DNA of 64,000 bases from JADKAV01 sp037045455 (GCA_037045455.1 JBAOIN010000010.1:1-64000), one strand, 5' to 3'. Counted from the first letter of the stretch, positions 52,071-62,692 are shown. Made by a program: numbers and translations. The notes: a model not told the origin generated them from the sequence alone.

Positions 52071-53560
52071 TTCCCTTCGGTCAGCAGGGCGCTAAGGTCA
52101 CGGACGTCGTCATGGACCCGGCCACCGCCGGACTTGCTGAGGCCCGCTACTTCAGAAACTCCAGTCACTGTATCCCCCGAAGCGCGTACCCACACCCGCC
52201 GCCGGTGCAACAGCAGCGACATGCTGACGCCCAGTACCACGAAGGCCGCGGCAGCCAGGGCTAACCAGCGGCCGGGGTCGTGGGCGATGGACACGTTGGC
52301 GAAATCGCGGAACCCCACGAACTCGACGGTCATGCCGTCTGGCAGCTGCCAGGAGTCGCCCGGTTTCAGCGCTTTGGTGCCGATCCGCTGCAGGCCCGAC
52401 GTGTCGAGTTGGTAGACGTTGCCGCCGGCGGGCACGTCGCCGGTGAACGCGCCGAGGAACAGCTGCGGGTCCTGTGCGGCGGGGAACGTCGACACGGGCC
52501 CCATCACCGGATCGATCGTGGCGGTCGGCAGGAACAGCCCCGTGAGGGCGAAGCCGGGGTCGAGGTCCGGCAGCTTCACGACACCGGCCGAGGTGAGGTT
52601 GCCGTCCCGGGGCAGGAAGACCACGGCGTCGTCGTAGACGACCTCGCCCTTGGAGTCCCGGATTCGGATCTCGGGGGCGTAACCGTGGCCGGTCAGGAAC
52701 ACCTTGACCCCGCCCACCAGCAGCGGGCTGTTGACGCTGAACTGCCGCTGTTCTTCCGGCGCGCCCGGCTTCTCGCTGACCAGGGCTGTGGCTTCGAACT
52801 GCCGTGGCGCGCCGCGCTGCTGCCCGCTTTCCTGGAACGTGGCGGTGAAGTCCTGCAACAGCACCGAGAAGGGTGAGATCTGATCGGGGTTCACCAGCCG
52901 GCCCTTGCGGAAGGAGTCGAACTGGGTCAAGGAGCCCGTGAAGCCTTTGCCCTCAACCACGATGACCTTGGCGGACCAGCCGAACAAGCCGCCGACGGCG
53001 ACCGCGAAGAGCAGCAGGATGAAGCACATGTGGAAAAGCAGGTTCCCGACCTCGTGCAGATAGCCCTTCTCGGCGGCGACCCAGTTCCCCTCCCGGCGAA
53101 CCCGCCAGCGATTGCGGCGCAGGAACTCCTCGGCGGTGTCCAGCGCGTCCGGTGTGCCCGCGACTTGGGCGTAGGCGGGCATTCGGGAAAGTCGGGACGG
53201 TGCTGCTGGCGGAGGTTTGCGCAGCACCTTGATGAAGTCGGCCGTGCGCGGAACGATGCAGCCGATCAGCGAGATGCACAACAGCAGGTAGACGGCCGCG
53301 AACCACGGTGCGGCGAATACGTCGAACATGCCGAGCCGGTCGAGCCAGGGCCCCACGCCTGGATGGGCGGCCAGGTAGTCGTCGACGCGGGCGGCGTCAG
53401 TTCCGCGCTGCGGGAACACCGATCCGGGGATGCTGGCCAGGGCGAGCAGCATCAACAGAATCAGGGCGGTGCGCATGCTGGTCAACGTGCGCCAACCCCA
53501 GCGCAGCCAGCCACGTATGCCCAGTTTCGGTCCCGTGCTGCGGGTCTCGGTGATGGTCAC
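52067..53560 (-). CDS. resB: Cytochrome c biogenesis protein Ccs1/ResB
   Basis: The 497-residue partner of CcsB has three N-terminal helices (SMRTALILLMLLALASIPGS with the family motif FPQRG), a large extracytoplasmic domain and a last helix WLALAAAAFVVLGVSMSLLL. EVGNLLFHMCFILLLFAVAV bears a likely haem-binding His. GTG at 53560 is preceded by GAGGTGG. Unlike in many actinobacteria it is cut off from ccdA-resA by a 205-bp gap with two palindromes. Confidence 0.95.
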   Translation of the reverse strand: MTITETRSTGPKLGIRGWLRWGWRTLTSMRTALILLMLLALASIPGSVFPQRGTDAARVDDYLAAHPGVGPWLDRLGMFDVFAAPWFAAVYLLLCISLIGCIVPRTADFIKVLRKPPPAAPSRLSRMPAYAQVAGTPDALDTAEEFLRRNRWRVRREGNWVAAEKGYLHEVGNLLFHMCFILLLFAVAVGGLFGWSAKVIVVEGKGFTGSLTQFDSFRKGRLVNPDQISPFSVLLQDFTATFQESGQQRGAPRQFEATALVSEKPGAPEEQRQFSVNSPLLVGGVKVFLTGHGYAPEIRIRDSKGEVVYDDAVVFLPRDGNLTSAGVVKLPDLDPGFALTGLFLPTATIDPVMGPVSTFPAAQDPQLFLGAFTGDVPAGGNVYQLDTSGLQRIGTKALKPGDSWQLPDGMTVEFVGFRDFANVSIAHDPGRWLALAAAAFVVLGVSMSLLLHRRRVWVRASGDTVTGVSEVAGLSKSGGGRVHDDVRDLSALLTEGK

Positions 53561-53603
53561 GGCGCCACCTCGGCCGAACTACCTGTGCAGGTCCAGGTCA
53601 TCG

Positions 53604-53658
53604 GTGCAGGTTCGTGCAGGCCGCTCAAAGCGCGACCTAACCCTGCACGAACGTGCAC
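53604..53658. repeat. Palindrome with GTGCAGG half-sites
   Basis: GTGCAGGTTCGTGCAGG on the left pairs with CCTGCACGAACGTGCAC on the right. Two direct then two inverted half-sites, as in families C and E. Together with 53687-53745 it fills the resB/ccdA gap. Confidence 0.65.
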
Positions 53659-53686
53659 GTCCGGCCGCACGAGCTCTGAGCCATCC

Positions 53687-53745
53687 TTCACCGTTTGTGC
53701 GATCCTGCACCGTTCCGAACGGTGCCGAATCCACCAAACGGTGAA
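53687..53745. repeat. Palindrome family C, copy 2
   Basis: TTCACCGTTTG..GCACCGTTCCGAACGGTGC..CAAACGGTGAA; the outer arm extends further through CCATCC/GGATGG. Aligns gap-free over 59 nt to 43787-43845. Confidence 0.8.
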
Positions 53746-53765
53746 GGATGGGCCCGCTAGCCGCA

Positions 53766-54530
53766 TCACAACCCCACCTCGAATCCGCTGGCCCATACCC
53801 GCATCCACACGGAGATCTCGTTCCACAGACCCGTGACCAGCAGCACGCCGATCAGGATCAGCGTTGCCCCGCCGAAGCGCAGCACCCAGACCGAGTGCCG
53901 GCGCAGCCATGAGACCGTGCCGGCCATGCGCCGGAAGGCCAGAGCGATGATCAGGAACGGCACCCCCAGGCCGATGCAGTAGGCCACCGACAACAGCGCG
54001 CCACGCAGGGCCGAACCCTCAGAGAAAACCAGCGCCTGCACGGCGGCCAGCGTCGGCCCGATGCACGGGGTCCAGCCCAGACCGAACAGCACGCCCAGCA
54101 CCGGCGCGGTCCACATGCCCAGCCGCGGCGAGACATGCCAGCGGACGTCGCGCTGCAACCAGGGCAGGCCACCCATGAACGCGATGCCGAACACGATGAC
54201 GATCACGCCCAGCACGCGCTGGATCGGCTCCTGATAGCGCAGCAGCACCTCGCCGGCGTACCCGAGCAGCGCACCGTAGGAGATGAACACCAGCGAGAAA
54301 CCGAGAATGAAAAGCCCGACCCCGGTGAGGATCTTCGACTGCGCCGGGGTGGTGTGCTCTTCAAGTTCCGCCCCGGTGACGCCGGTGACGACGCCGACAT
54401 AACCGGGTACCAGCGGCAGGACGCAGGGGCTGGCGAAGGACACGAAACCGGCCAGCAGCGCCAGCGGCACGGCCAACAGCAGTGACCCACCGGAGACGGT
54501 GTCCGCGACGGCGGCCAGCGTCTGCGTCAC
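53766..54530 (-). CDS. ccdA: Cytochrome c biogenesis protein CcdA
   Basis: The 254-residue DsbD-beta-like membrane protein has six or seven helices and the two reactive Cys in FVSFASPCVLPLVPGY (near residue 35) and GLGWTPCIGPTLAAVQAL (near 155). It passes reducing equivalents across the membrane to ResA. GTG overlaps the resA stop by 4 nt. Confidence 0.95.
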   Translation of the reverse strand: MTQTLAAVADTVSGGSLLLAVPLALLAGFVSFASPCVLPLVPGYVGVVTGVTGAELEEHTTPAQSKILTGVGLFILGFSLVFISYGALLGYAGEVLLRYQEPIQRVLGVIVIVFGIAFMGGLPWLQRDVRWHVSPRLGMWTAPVLGVLFGLGWTPCIGPTLAAVQALVFSEGSALRGALLSVAYCIGLGVPFLIIALAFRRMAGTVSWLRRHSVWVLRFGGATLILIGVLLVTGLWNEISVWMRVWASGFEVGL

Positions 54531-55081
54531 GACTCGCCCGCGAGTTGCTGCAACGCATCCTCGAGTTCCTCGGCGGTCACCGCGCCCAGGAATCTGCCCG
54601 CCACGCGGCCTTTGGCGTCGATCAACAGCGTGGAGGGGATGGCCTGTGGCGGCAACGTGCCGGAGAACTTCAGCACCAACTGGCCGTTCGGGTCCGGCAG
54701 GTTCGGGTAGTCGATCCCGTACTTCTTCACGAACTGCCTGGCCGCGGCATCGGTGTCCCGGGTATCGAGGCCCAGGAAGTTCACGTCCGGATTGCGCTTA
54801 TGCACGGCCGCCAACTCAGGTGCCTCCGCACGGCACGGTGAGCACCACGAGGCCCACACGTTGATCACCCCCGGCGACCCCTTCCATTCCGAGGTGTCCA
54901 CCGGGTTGCCATTCAAGTCGGTCCCGGTAAGTACCGGTGCCGGCTTGCGCTGGTCGACCGGCAGTATCACTGACGATCCGTCTCCCGCAACGTAGTTCTG
55001 CGACTGGCCGGGGTCGGTGGACTGCAGTGAGCACGCCGACAGGGCCATGACCCCGATCAGCACCGCTGCAACCATCCGCAC
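54527..55081 (-). CDS. resA: Thiol-disulfide oxidoreductase ResA-like lipoprotein
   Basis: The 184-residue protein has a lipoprotein signal (VRMVAAVLIGVMALSACSLQ, lipobox LSAC) and a TlpA/ResA thioredoxin domain with INVWASWCSPCRAEAPEL (CSPC active site near residue 86) and the cis-Pro in AIPSTLLID. It keeps the haem-binding Cys of apocytochrome c reduced. The GTG at 55081 lies just after the stop of the phosphatase gene. Confidence 0.93.
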   Translation of the reverse strand: MRMVAAVLIGVMALSACSLQSTDPGQSQNYVAGDGSSVILPVDQRKPAPVLTGTDLNGNPVDTSEWKGSPGVINVWASWCSPCRAEAPELAAVHKRNPDVNFLGLDTRDTDAAARQFVKKYGIDYPNLPDPNGQLVLKFSGTLPPQAIPSTLLIDAKGRVAGRFLGAVTAEELEDALQQLAGES

Positions 55082-55083
55082 GT

Positions 55084-55725
55084 TCAGGCCCCCACACCCT
55101 TCGTCGATTGCGCGTACAGCGCGGCGGCCGGCTCGGTGTAGACGATCGACTGCAGCCGGTCCCCCTCGAACACCAGGCTGGTGAGCGAGGCCAGGTTGCA
55201 CTGCCGGCGCCGCGGATCGTGGACGAACCGCCGGCCTTCGGCGTCCAGCCGGGCGATCCAGACCGGCAACTGGTGACTGACGAGGACGACTTCGTGGCCG
55301 GCGTTGCGACGGCGGGCGTCGGTGATCGCTGAGCGCATTCGGGCCGCGACGTCCTTGTACGGCTCGCCCCAGGACGGCAGGAACGGGTTGTACAGGTGAC
55401 GCCAGGCGCGCGGCTGCTTCAGCACGCCATCACCCACACTCACCCGCTTGCCTTCGAACACGTTGCCGGCCTCGATGATCCGGTCGTCGATCACGGGCGT
55501 GAGACCGAACTTCGACGCGATCGGGGCGGCGGTCTCCTGCGCACGCTCCAGTGGCGAGGACCAGACCTCGGTGAGATCCCGGGAGGCCAGCGCATCGGCG
55601 GCCAGGTCGGCCATCTGCCGGCCGAGGTCGGACAGGTGAAAATCGGTAAGCCGCCCGTAGAGGATCTTGTCCGGGTTGTAGACCTCACCGTGGCGCAGCA
55701 GGTGCACTGTGGTGTGCTCGGTCAC
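55084..55725 (-). CDS. Histidine phosphatase family protein (phosphoglycerate mutase-like)
   Basis: The 213-residue protein has the RHG motif VHLLRHGEVYNPDKILYGR at the N-terminus and the second catalytic His in GHEVVLVSHQLPVW near residue 140. It is a phosphatase or mutase-like enzyme of unknown substrate; genes of this type lie between hemL and resA in many actinobacteria. GTG with AGGAGG upstream, overlapping the hemL stop. Confidence 0.9.
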   Translation of the reverse strand: MTEHTTVHLLRHGEVYNPDKILYGRLTDFHLSDLGRQMADLAADALASRDLTEVWSSPLERAQETAAPIASKFGLTPVIDDRIIEAGNVFEGKRVSVGDGVLKQPRAWRHLYNPFLPSWGEPYKDVAARMRSAITDARRRNAGHEVVLVSHQLPVWIARLDAEGRRFVHDPRRRQCNLASLTSLVFEGDRLQSIVYTEPAAALYAQSTKGVGA

Positions 55726-57011
55726 GCGGATACCTCCTGGGCTCGGGCGGCGGCGTCCGCGCCGGCCGGCAGAGCGTCGCTGATGCGCTGCAAGGCCCGG
55801 TCGTCGTGGGCACTGCTGACGAACCAGGCTTCGAAGGCCGACGGCGGCAGACACACCCCATTGTCGAGCATGCTTTGGTGGAACTCCGCGAAGGCCCCGG
55901 TGTCCTGCCGCTGAGCCTGGCTGTAGTCGGTCACGGGCTCGCTGCGGAAGAAGACGCTGAACAGGTTGCCCGCTCGTTGCAGGGTGTGCGCAACGCCAGC
56001 CGCGGTGAACGCCTCACCGACCATGGTGATGACCGCCTCCGCGGCGGCATCCAGAGCGGGGTAATCAGCGTTGCGCAGCATCGCCAGGCCGGCCGCCGTG
56101 GCCACCGGGTTCCCGGACAGCGTGCCGGCTTGGTACACCGGCCCCACCGGAGCCAGCATCTGCATGACATCGGCCCGGCCTCCGAACGCCGCCACCGGCA
56201 GCCCGCCGCCGATCACCTTGCCGAACGTGAAGAGGTCCGCGCTCACCCCTTCCAGGCCGTACCAACCGCTGGGTGACACGCGGAAACCCGTCATCACCTC
56301 GTCGCTGATCAGCAGCGTCCCGTACTCCTTGCACAGCCCGGCCAAGCCCTGGCTGAAGCCCGGCGCAGGCGGGACGACGCCCATGTTGGCCGGGACCGCC
56401 TCAGTGATCACAGCTGCCACGGGTTGCGCCGCGAGTACCTCGGCCACGGCGTCGAGGTCGTTGTACGGCAGCACGATCGTCTGCGCGGTTTGGCCCGGGG
56501 TGACTCCGGCGCTGTCGGGCAACCCGAGGGTGGCGATTCCGCTGCCCGCGTGGGCGAGCAACGCGTCGGAGTGGCCGTGGTAGCAGCCGGCGAACTTCAC
56601 GATCGGGTCCCGCCCGGTGAAACCGCGGGCCACGCGAATGGCGCTCATCGTCGCTTCGGTGCCGCTGCTGACCAGCCGGACCTCGTCCACCGGCGCCACC
56701 CGGTCGGTGATCAACTCGGCGAGTTCCACCTCGTTGGGGTGGGGGGCACCGAAACCGAGACCCTGCGCAGCGGCGTCTTGGACCGCGTGCACGACCGCCG
56801 GATGAGCATGTCCGAGCAGGGCCGGGCCCCATTGCCCGACCAGATCGACGTACTCATTCCCGTCGACATCGGTCACGTAGGGGCCGCTGCCATGGGTGAA
56901 CCAGACCGGATGCCCACCGACCGCCCGGAAGGCGCGGACCGGGGAGTTGACCCCACCCGGGGTGACCTTCTGGGCCCGTTGCATCCACGCCAGAGAGGTG
57001 CTGCGATCCAT
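55722..57011 (-). CDS. hemL: Glutamate-1-semialdehyde 2,1-aminomutase
   Basis: The 429-residue class III aminotransferase makes 5-aminolevulinate for haem. VTPGGVNSPVRAFRAVGG at the N-terminus, VRLVSSGTEATMSAIRVAR, FAGCYHGHSDALLAHAGSG, LISDEVMTGFRV and the PLP Lys in LFTFGKVIGGGLPVAAFGG are all present. First gene of hemL-phosphatase-resA-ccdA, joined by 4-nt overlaps or short gaps, so haem supply and cytochrome c assembly share a transcript. Confidence 0.96.
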   Translation of the reverse strand: MDRSTSLAWMQRAQKVTPGGVNSPVRAFRAVGGHPVWFTHGSGPYVTDVDGNEYVDLVGQWGPALLGHAHPAVVHAVQDAAAQGLGFGAPHPNEVELAELITDRVAPVDEVRLVSSGTEATMSAIRVARGFTGRDPIVKFAGCYHGHSDALLAHAGSGIATLGLPDSAGVTPGQTAQTIVLPYNDLDAVAEVLAAQPVAAVITEAVPANMGVVPPAPGFSQGLAGLCKEYGTLLISDEVMTGFRVSPSGWYGLEGVSADLFTFGKVIGGGLPVAAFGGRADVMQMLAPVGPVYQAGTLSGNPVATAAGLAMLRNADYPALDAAAEAVITMVGEAFTAAGVAHTLQRAGNLFSVFFRSEPVTDYSQAQRQDTGAFAEFHQSMLDNGVCLPPSAFEAWFVSSAHDDRALQRISDALPAGADAAARAQEVSA

Positions 57012-57056
57012 GGCTCCGATCGTCGCATTTGGTTTCGGGGTGGCCCGCCCCGGGGG

Positions 57057-57133
57057 TTTTGTCGCGAAGTTGCCCCCGCTGTCGCGAAGGCGTCACGACA
57101 CGCCGAGGTTTAGGACGACAACGCAACAAAACC
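57057..57133. repeat. Palindrome family D, copy 3
   Basis: TTTTGTCGCGAAGTTGCCC at the left and GACGACAACGCAACAAAAC at the right, with CACGACACGCCGAGG in the middle exactly as at 40905-40980. It lies between hemL and the TMEM175-like gene. Confidence 0.78.
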
Positions 57134-57154
57134 AGTCGTTACACCAGCCAGCGG

Positions 57155-57811
57155 CTAGGGGTCTTCCGGCGGGTTAACATGCCCCCGGTTGAGCAGAACC
57201 CCCGCGAGTGTCGAAGCCGCGAACCACCACGCCAGGGCCAGCCACGTGGACACGAAGGCCAGCGGGATGGAGGACAGAAAGACCAGCAGCGGGCTCAACG
57301 ACCCGAGAATCTGCATCCGGGCGAATTCACGGCTGGGTTGGGCGACGAACAACCCGCCCTTCCACGCGACCACGAACAGCACCACTTCCATGCCGCTCAC
57401 GGCGCTGGCGTACACGGCGAACAGGGCGACCGCCAGCGGGTTGCGCCAGTAGTCGCCGAGCATCGAGGCCGGCACCGGGAGCAACGCGATCAGCGCGAGG
57501 TAGAACAGCGTGGCCAGCACGTAGCGGGAGTCCATGCCGCGCAGGGTCTGCGTGAAGCGGTGGCTGGCCCGCCAGTACACCGCGACCCAGGCGAACGCCA
57601 CAAGGTACGCGAGAAGCGCAGGCCACTTTCCGGTGACGGCTTCCCACATCGCGGAAGGCGACGTGCGGTCCCCCTCGACCTCGGGCAGGCCGATCTCTAC
57701 GGCAGCCAGTGTCAGCGCGATCGCGAAGACCGCGTCGGAGAAGAACACAACCCGATCGAACGCGACCCCGTCACCCCTGGGGTAGAACGTTCGTGTCCAG
57801 ACCGAAGCCAT
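57155..57811 (-). CDS. TMEM175-like potassium channel family protein (DUF1211)
   Basis: The 218-residue protein has six helices and the family signature RVVFFSDAVFAIALTLAAVE (R-x3-FSDAVFAIAxT) near residue 20. Bacterial members form tetrameric K+ leak channels. ATG follows TAGCCT (57818-57823) by six bases. Confidence 0.88.
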   Translation of the reverse strand: MASVWTRTFYPRGDGVAFDRVVFFSDAVFAIALTLAAVEIGLPEVEGDRTSPSAMWEAVTGKWPALLAYLVAFAWVAVYWRASHRFTQTLRGMDSRYVLATLFYLALIALLPVPASMLGDYWRNPLAVALFAVYASAVSGMEVVLFVVAWKGGLFVAQPSREFARMQILGSLSPLLVFLSSIPLAFVSTWLALAWWFAASTLAGVLLNRGHVNPPEDP

Positions 57812-57817
57812 TCCCGC

Positions 57818-57823
57818 AGGCTA
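57818..57823 (-). promoter_or_regulatory. -10 element for leaderless TMEM175-like gene
   Basis: TAGCCT on the minus strand, GCGGGA, then ATG. Confidence 0.65.
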
Positions 57824-57885
57824 GCGCCGCTGCTCCGCAGCCCGCTCAGCGGGAAACAGCCCGCGGGCCGCGGTTGTTTGAGTCC

Positions 57886-57925
57886 GACGCAGTTGTGAGG
57901 GGCGTCTGGATCTCACAACTGCGTC
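57886..57925. repeat. Perfect 14-bp-arm palindrome downstream of fadB
   Basis: GACGCAGTTGTGAG and CTCACAACTGCGTC pair perfectly around a 12-nt loop, 60 bp after the fadB stop; probably its terminator. The rest of 57824-57988 shows no gene. Confidence 0.65.
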
Positions 57926-57988
57926 GTTGTCTCGCAAACGCACCCGACCAACCTTGGGGCGCTTCCGGACCAGGCAGTTGATCTCGTC

Positions 57989-60145
57989 CTACATGTACGG
58001 TTCGGTCCGCTCCACCAACGATGCGGGCGGCTCGAAGCGCTCGCCGTACTTGGCCGCGAACTCCCGTGCCCGCGCCACGAACTCCGGCAACCCATAGGAG
58101 TTGATGTACTGCAGCACACCACCGGTCCAGGGCGGGAAGCCGATGCCGAAGATCGAGCCAATGTTGGCGTCCGGGACATTGCGAAGCACGCCCTCGTCCA
58201 GGCACCGCACGGAGTCGATCGCCTCGACGAACAGCATCCGCTCCTGCAACTCGTTCAGATCGATGTCCTTCGGGTCGATCTCGCGACCCCAGGTTTCGGC
58301 CAGCCCGGGCCACAGCCCGACCCGCTTGCCCTCGGCGTAGTCGTAGAAGCCGGCCCCCGCGGCCCGACCCCCCCGCTCGAACTCCAGCACCATCTTGTCG
58401 ATCACCGGATACGAGGGGTGACCTGGGAACTCCCAGCCCTCAGCGGCCGCGGCCTCCCGGCCGGCCTCGCGGATCCGGTGACCCAGAACCAGGCTCACCT
58501 CGTCGAACAGCGCCAGCGGCCCGGTCGGGTAACCCGCCTGCAGTGCCGCCTGCTCGACCGACTGGGCCGGGATGCCCTCGCCGAGCATCGCGGCGGCCTC
58601 GCCCATGAACGTGCCGATCACCCGGCTGGTGAAGAAGCCGCGGCTGTCGTTGACGACGATCGGGGTCTTCTTGATCTGCAGCGCAACGTCCACAGCCTTG
58701 GCGATCGCAGCGTCGGAGGTCTGCTCCCCCACGACGATCTCCAGCAGCGGCATCTTGTCCACCGGCGAGAAGAAGTGCATACCGATGAAGTCCGCCGGCC
58801 GGGTCACACCCTGCGCCAGCCCGGTCACGGGCAGCGTCGAGGTGTTGGAGGCCAGCAGCGAGCCCTCTGCCATGAACGGCTCGATCTCGGCGTACACCTT
58901 GGCCTTCAGCGCCGGGTCCTCGAACACCGCCTCGATCAGCAGGTCGGCACCCTTCGCGTCGGCCGGGTTGTCGGTCGGCGGTGATGCGGGCCAGCACCTC
59001 GTCGGCGGCTTCCTGAGTCATCTTGCCGCGGCTGACGGCCTTGGCCAGCAACTTCTCGCTGTAGCCCTTGCCCTTCTGCGCCGACTCCAGCGAAACGTCC
59101 TTGAGGATGACCTCCATGCCCGCGCGGGCGGAGACGTAGGCGATGCCGGCACCCATCATGCCGGCACCGAGCACCACGATCTTCTGCGCGCGGTAGGGCT
59201 CGAAGCCCTGCGGACGGCTGCCGCCCTTCATGATCCCCTGCAGGTCGAAGAAGAACGCCTTGATCATGTTCTTGCTGACCTGACCGGTGGCCAGCTTCAC
59301 GAAGTACTGGGACTCGATCAGCAGCGCGTTGTCGATGTCGACCTGCGCTCCCTCCACGGCCGCGGACATGATGTACTCCGGGCCGGGCATGGGTGCACCC
59401 TTGAGCTGCTTGCGCAGGTTCGCCGGGAACGCGGGCAGCATCGCCGCGAACTTGGGGTTACTCGGGGCACCGCCGGGGAGCTTGTACCCCTTGACGTCCC
59501 ACGGCTGCACCGCCTCGGGGTTGGCCTTGATCCAGGCCTTCGCGGCCGGGATCAGCTCGGCCGGGTCGGTGACGAGCTCGTCGACTAGCCCCACCTCGAG
59601 TGCTGCGGCCGGCTTGCGCCGCTGACCCTGGAGCAGGATCTCCATCAGCGCCTTCTGCAGGCCGAACATCCGGACTGTGCGGGCCACGCCGCCGCCGCCG
59701 GGCAGCAGGCCCAAGGTCACCTCGGGCAGGCCGATCTCGCTGCCCTTGACGTCCAGCGCGATCGCGGTGGTGACAGGCCAGCGCGATCTCCAAGCCACCG
59801 CCGAGCGCCGCACCGTTGATGGCCGCGACGACCGGCTTGCCGAGAGTCTCGAGCTGCCGGGACATCTTCTTGAAGTGACTGTAGTTGCTCGGTCAGCGCC
59901 GGCGCATCGGCGGGCGTCGCCTGGCTCAGCAGCGTCAGGTCACCGCCGGCGAAGAAGGTCTTCTTGCCGCTGGTGATGACGACGCCGGTGATGGTGTCCT
60001 TCTCGGCGAGCAGCCGGCTCGACCGTCTGCCGCGAACGACGACTGGAACGTCGCGTTCATCGTGTTGGCGCCCTGGTCCGGGATCGTCCATCGTCAGCGT
60101 GACGATGCCGTCGGCGTCCTGCTCCCACGCGATCATGTTCGTCAT
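57989..60145 (-). CDS. fadB: 3-hydroxyacyl-CoA dehydrogenase/enoyl-CoA hydratase, FadB type (about six frame breaks)
   Basis: About 717 residues. N-terminal crotonase domain (MTNMIAWEQDADGIVTLTMD, TSGKKTFFAGGDL, NGAALGGGLEIALAC, GLLPGGGGVARTVRM), then the NAD-binding domain (KIVVLGAGMMGAGIAYVSAR, LLASNTSTLPVTGLA, IGMHFFSPVDKMPLLEIV) and C-terminal domains (RGFFTSRV). Breaks lie near 60085, 60020, 60010, 59885, 59778 and 58980; each is repaired by removing one base (for example CGCGATC to CGCATC). ATG one base after the fadA stop with GAGAGGA upstream. Confidence 0.92.
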
Positions 60146-60146
60146 C

Positions 60147-61361
<1,215 letters not shown>

Positions 61362-61469
61362 CGGCCCTCCTTGAGTGCGGTACGTGACCTCAGCCTAAGC
61401 CGGGGTCACGACAGCCCTGAAGGCGGACCTGACAACCGCGTCAAGTCGGGGTCGCGGCCGCAAAAGCGC

Positions 61470-61520
61470 CCAGTTGTTCAGTTAGCGGCCGATCGGAATC
61501 GTCACGTACTGAACAACTGG
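61470..61520. repeat. Palindrome with CCAGTTGTTCAGT arms
   Basis: CCAGTTGTTCAGT (61470-61482) and ACTGAACAACTGG (61508-61520) pair perfectly around 25 nt. It lies 15 bp after the lipoprotein stop and upstream of fadA. Confidence 0.6.
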
Positions 61521-61535
61521 TCACTTAGGCCGGCA

Positions 61536-61895
61536 TTACTGACCGAGCGTCTCCTGCAGCGTGCTGGTGCACTCCTGCACACGCGTGGCTTGTGAAGGAT
61601 CGTCCAGCAGTTCCTGCGTGAGCTGAGCAGCCGTGTCCTGCAGTTCCTGCGCCTTCTGCTGCAACTCCGTAGCGGTGTCGGCGTTCGGCGTGGCCTGCAA
61701 TTCCTTGATCTTCTGGGCGTACTCGTCGACCTGCTGGCAGTACTTCTCGACGGCGCTGCCAGCCGCGGGGCTGGCGGCTGCGGTTTGGACGGGGCTGGCG
61801 GCCGGTGTGCTGCTAGTGGTGGAATCGCCGCCGCCGCATGCCGCGAGGCCAAGGGCGAGAGGTGCGGCGAGGGCAATACCGATGAGCTTGTTCAC
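61536..61895 (-). CDS. Small predicted lipoprotein
   Basis: The 119-residue protein has a lipoprotein signal (VNKLIGIALAAPLALGLAAC, Cys20), a Ser/Thr/Ala/Pro linker and a helical domain (VEKYCQQVDEYAQKIKELQA..QQKAQELQDTAAQLTQELLD) likely to form a coiled coil, with two Cys (KYCQQ, VQECT) that could pair. GTG has GGAGGA upstream. Function unknown. Confidence 0.75.
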   Translation of the reverse strand: MNKLIGIALAAPLALGLAACGGGDSTTSSTPAASPVQTAAASPAAGSAVEKYCQQVDEYAQKIKELQATPNADTATELQQKAQELQDTAAQLTQELLDDPSQATRVQECTSTLQETLGQ

Positions 61896-61976
61896 AAGAT
61901 CCTCCGGAGGGGTGTGCGGGGACTCTACCGAGAGTGGGGGTCGGCACACCACCGTTCTTGCAACGTCGGCAGCCGG

Positions 61977-62021
61977 TTTCGGTGAATACCTTGGGCGCTG
62001 CGCCCCAGTTACCCGCCGAAA
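61977..62021. repeat. Palindrome family A, third copy
   Basis: A 45-nt unit beginning TTTCGGTGAATACC and ending ACCCGCCGAAA; aligns gap-free to 4170-4214 with the shared central GCGCCC.AGTT. Confidence 0.65.
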
Positions 62022-62032
62022 TGCTGCTCGAC

Positions 62033-62692
62033 TCAGGTGCGGGGCGCCCGCTCGTCAGTCCACTGCCGGCCATCCCACCAGCGCCACTGCGAGGGATCCT
62101 CGGGGTCGGGGTACCAGGAACCCGGCTGGGCCTGCGGGTACTGCTGGGCCTGCGGGTACTGGGCGTTGAGCGGCACCACCCCGGGGCCGGCCGCAGGTTG
62201 TCGAGATCCCACGACCAAGGCGACTACCAGCCACACCGCCCCGGCCAAGGCGAGCAGACCGCCGAGCGAGGCGACCCCGATCCACAGGAACGCACTGCCG
62301 ATGGTTTCGCCCAGGGCAGGCCCGAGCACCAGTTGCTGCCCGTCGCCGGCCACGTCGATCGTGTAGGTACCGTCCTGGGGCGCCGTGAACCCGGCGATCC
62401 CCACGTACGTGACGTCCCCCAGTGTGAGCGTGCTGGAGATGGTCGAGTTGACAGCCACCGCGCCGCTTGGTCCGGTGACCGTCACATCCTCGGCGCCAAG
62501 CGTGCGAGTGGCGCTCTGCTCGTACACCACGTAGGCACCGGCCGTGAGGTCCTGCGTGCTGGCCTGGGGCGCGACCCACGGCTGCCCGACCGACTGCAGA
62601 GAACCAACGAAGCCGCCCACCCCTTGTGCCACCGCCACCCCCAGAGTGACGAGGCCGAGCACCAGCAACAGGAGGGGAAGGATCTTGCGCAT
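62033..62692 (-). CDS. Membrane protein with C-terminal DUF2510 domain
   Basis: The 219-residue protein has a signal-anchor (MRKILPLLLLVLGLVTLGVA), an extracytoplasmic beta domain (TAGAYVVYEQSATRTL, GIAGFTAPQDGTYTIDV), a second helix (FLWIGVASLGGLLALAGAVW), and a Pro/Gln linker to the DUF2510 motif PGSWYPDPEDPSQWRWWDG. DUF2510 is a short Trp-rich actinobacterial module of unknown binding function. ATG at 62692 with GGAGCA upstream. Confidence 0.8.
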   Translation of the reverse strand: MRKILPLLLLVLGLVTLGVAVAQGVGGFVGSLQSVGQPWVAPQASTQDLTAGAYVVYEQSATRTLGAEDVTVTGPSGAVAVNSTISSTLTLGDVTYVGIAGFTAPQDGTYTIDVAGDGQQLVLGPALGETIGSAFLWIGVASLGGLLALAGAVWLVVALVVGSRQPAAGPGVVPLNAQYPQAQQYPQAQPGSWYPDPEDPSQWRWWDGRQWTDERAPRT

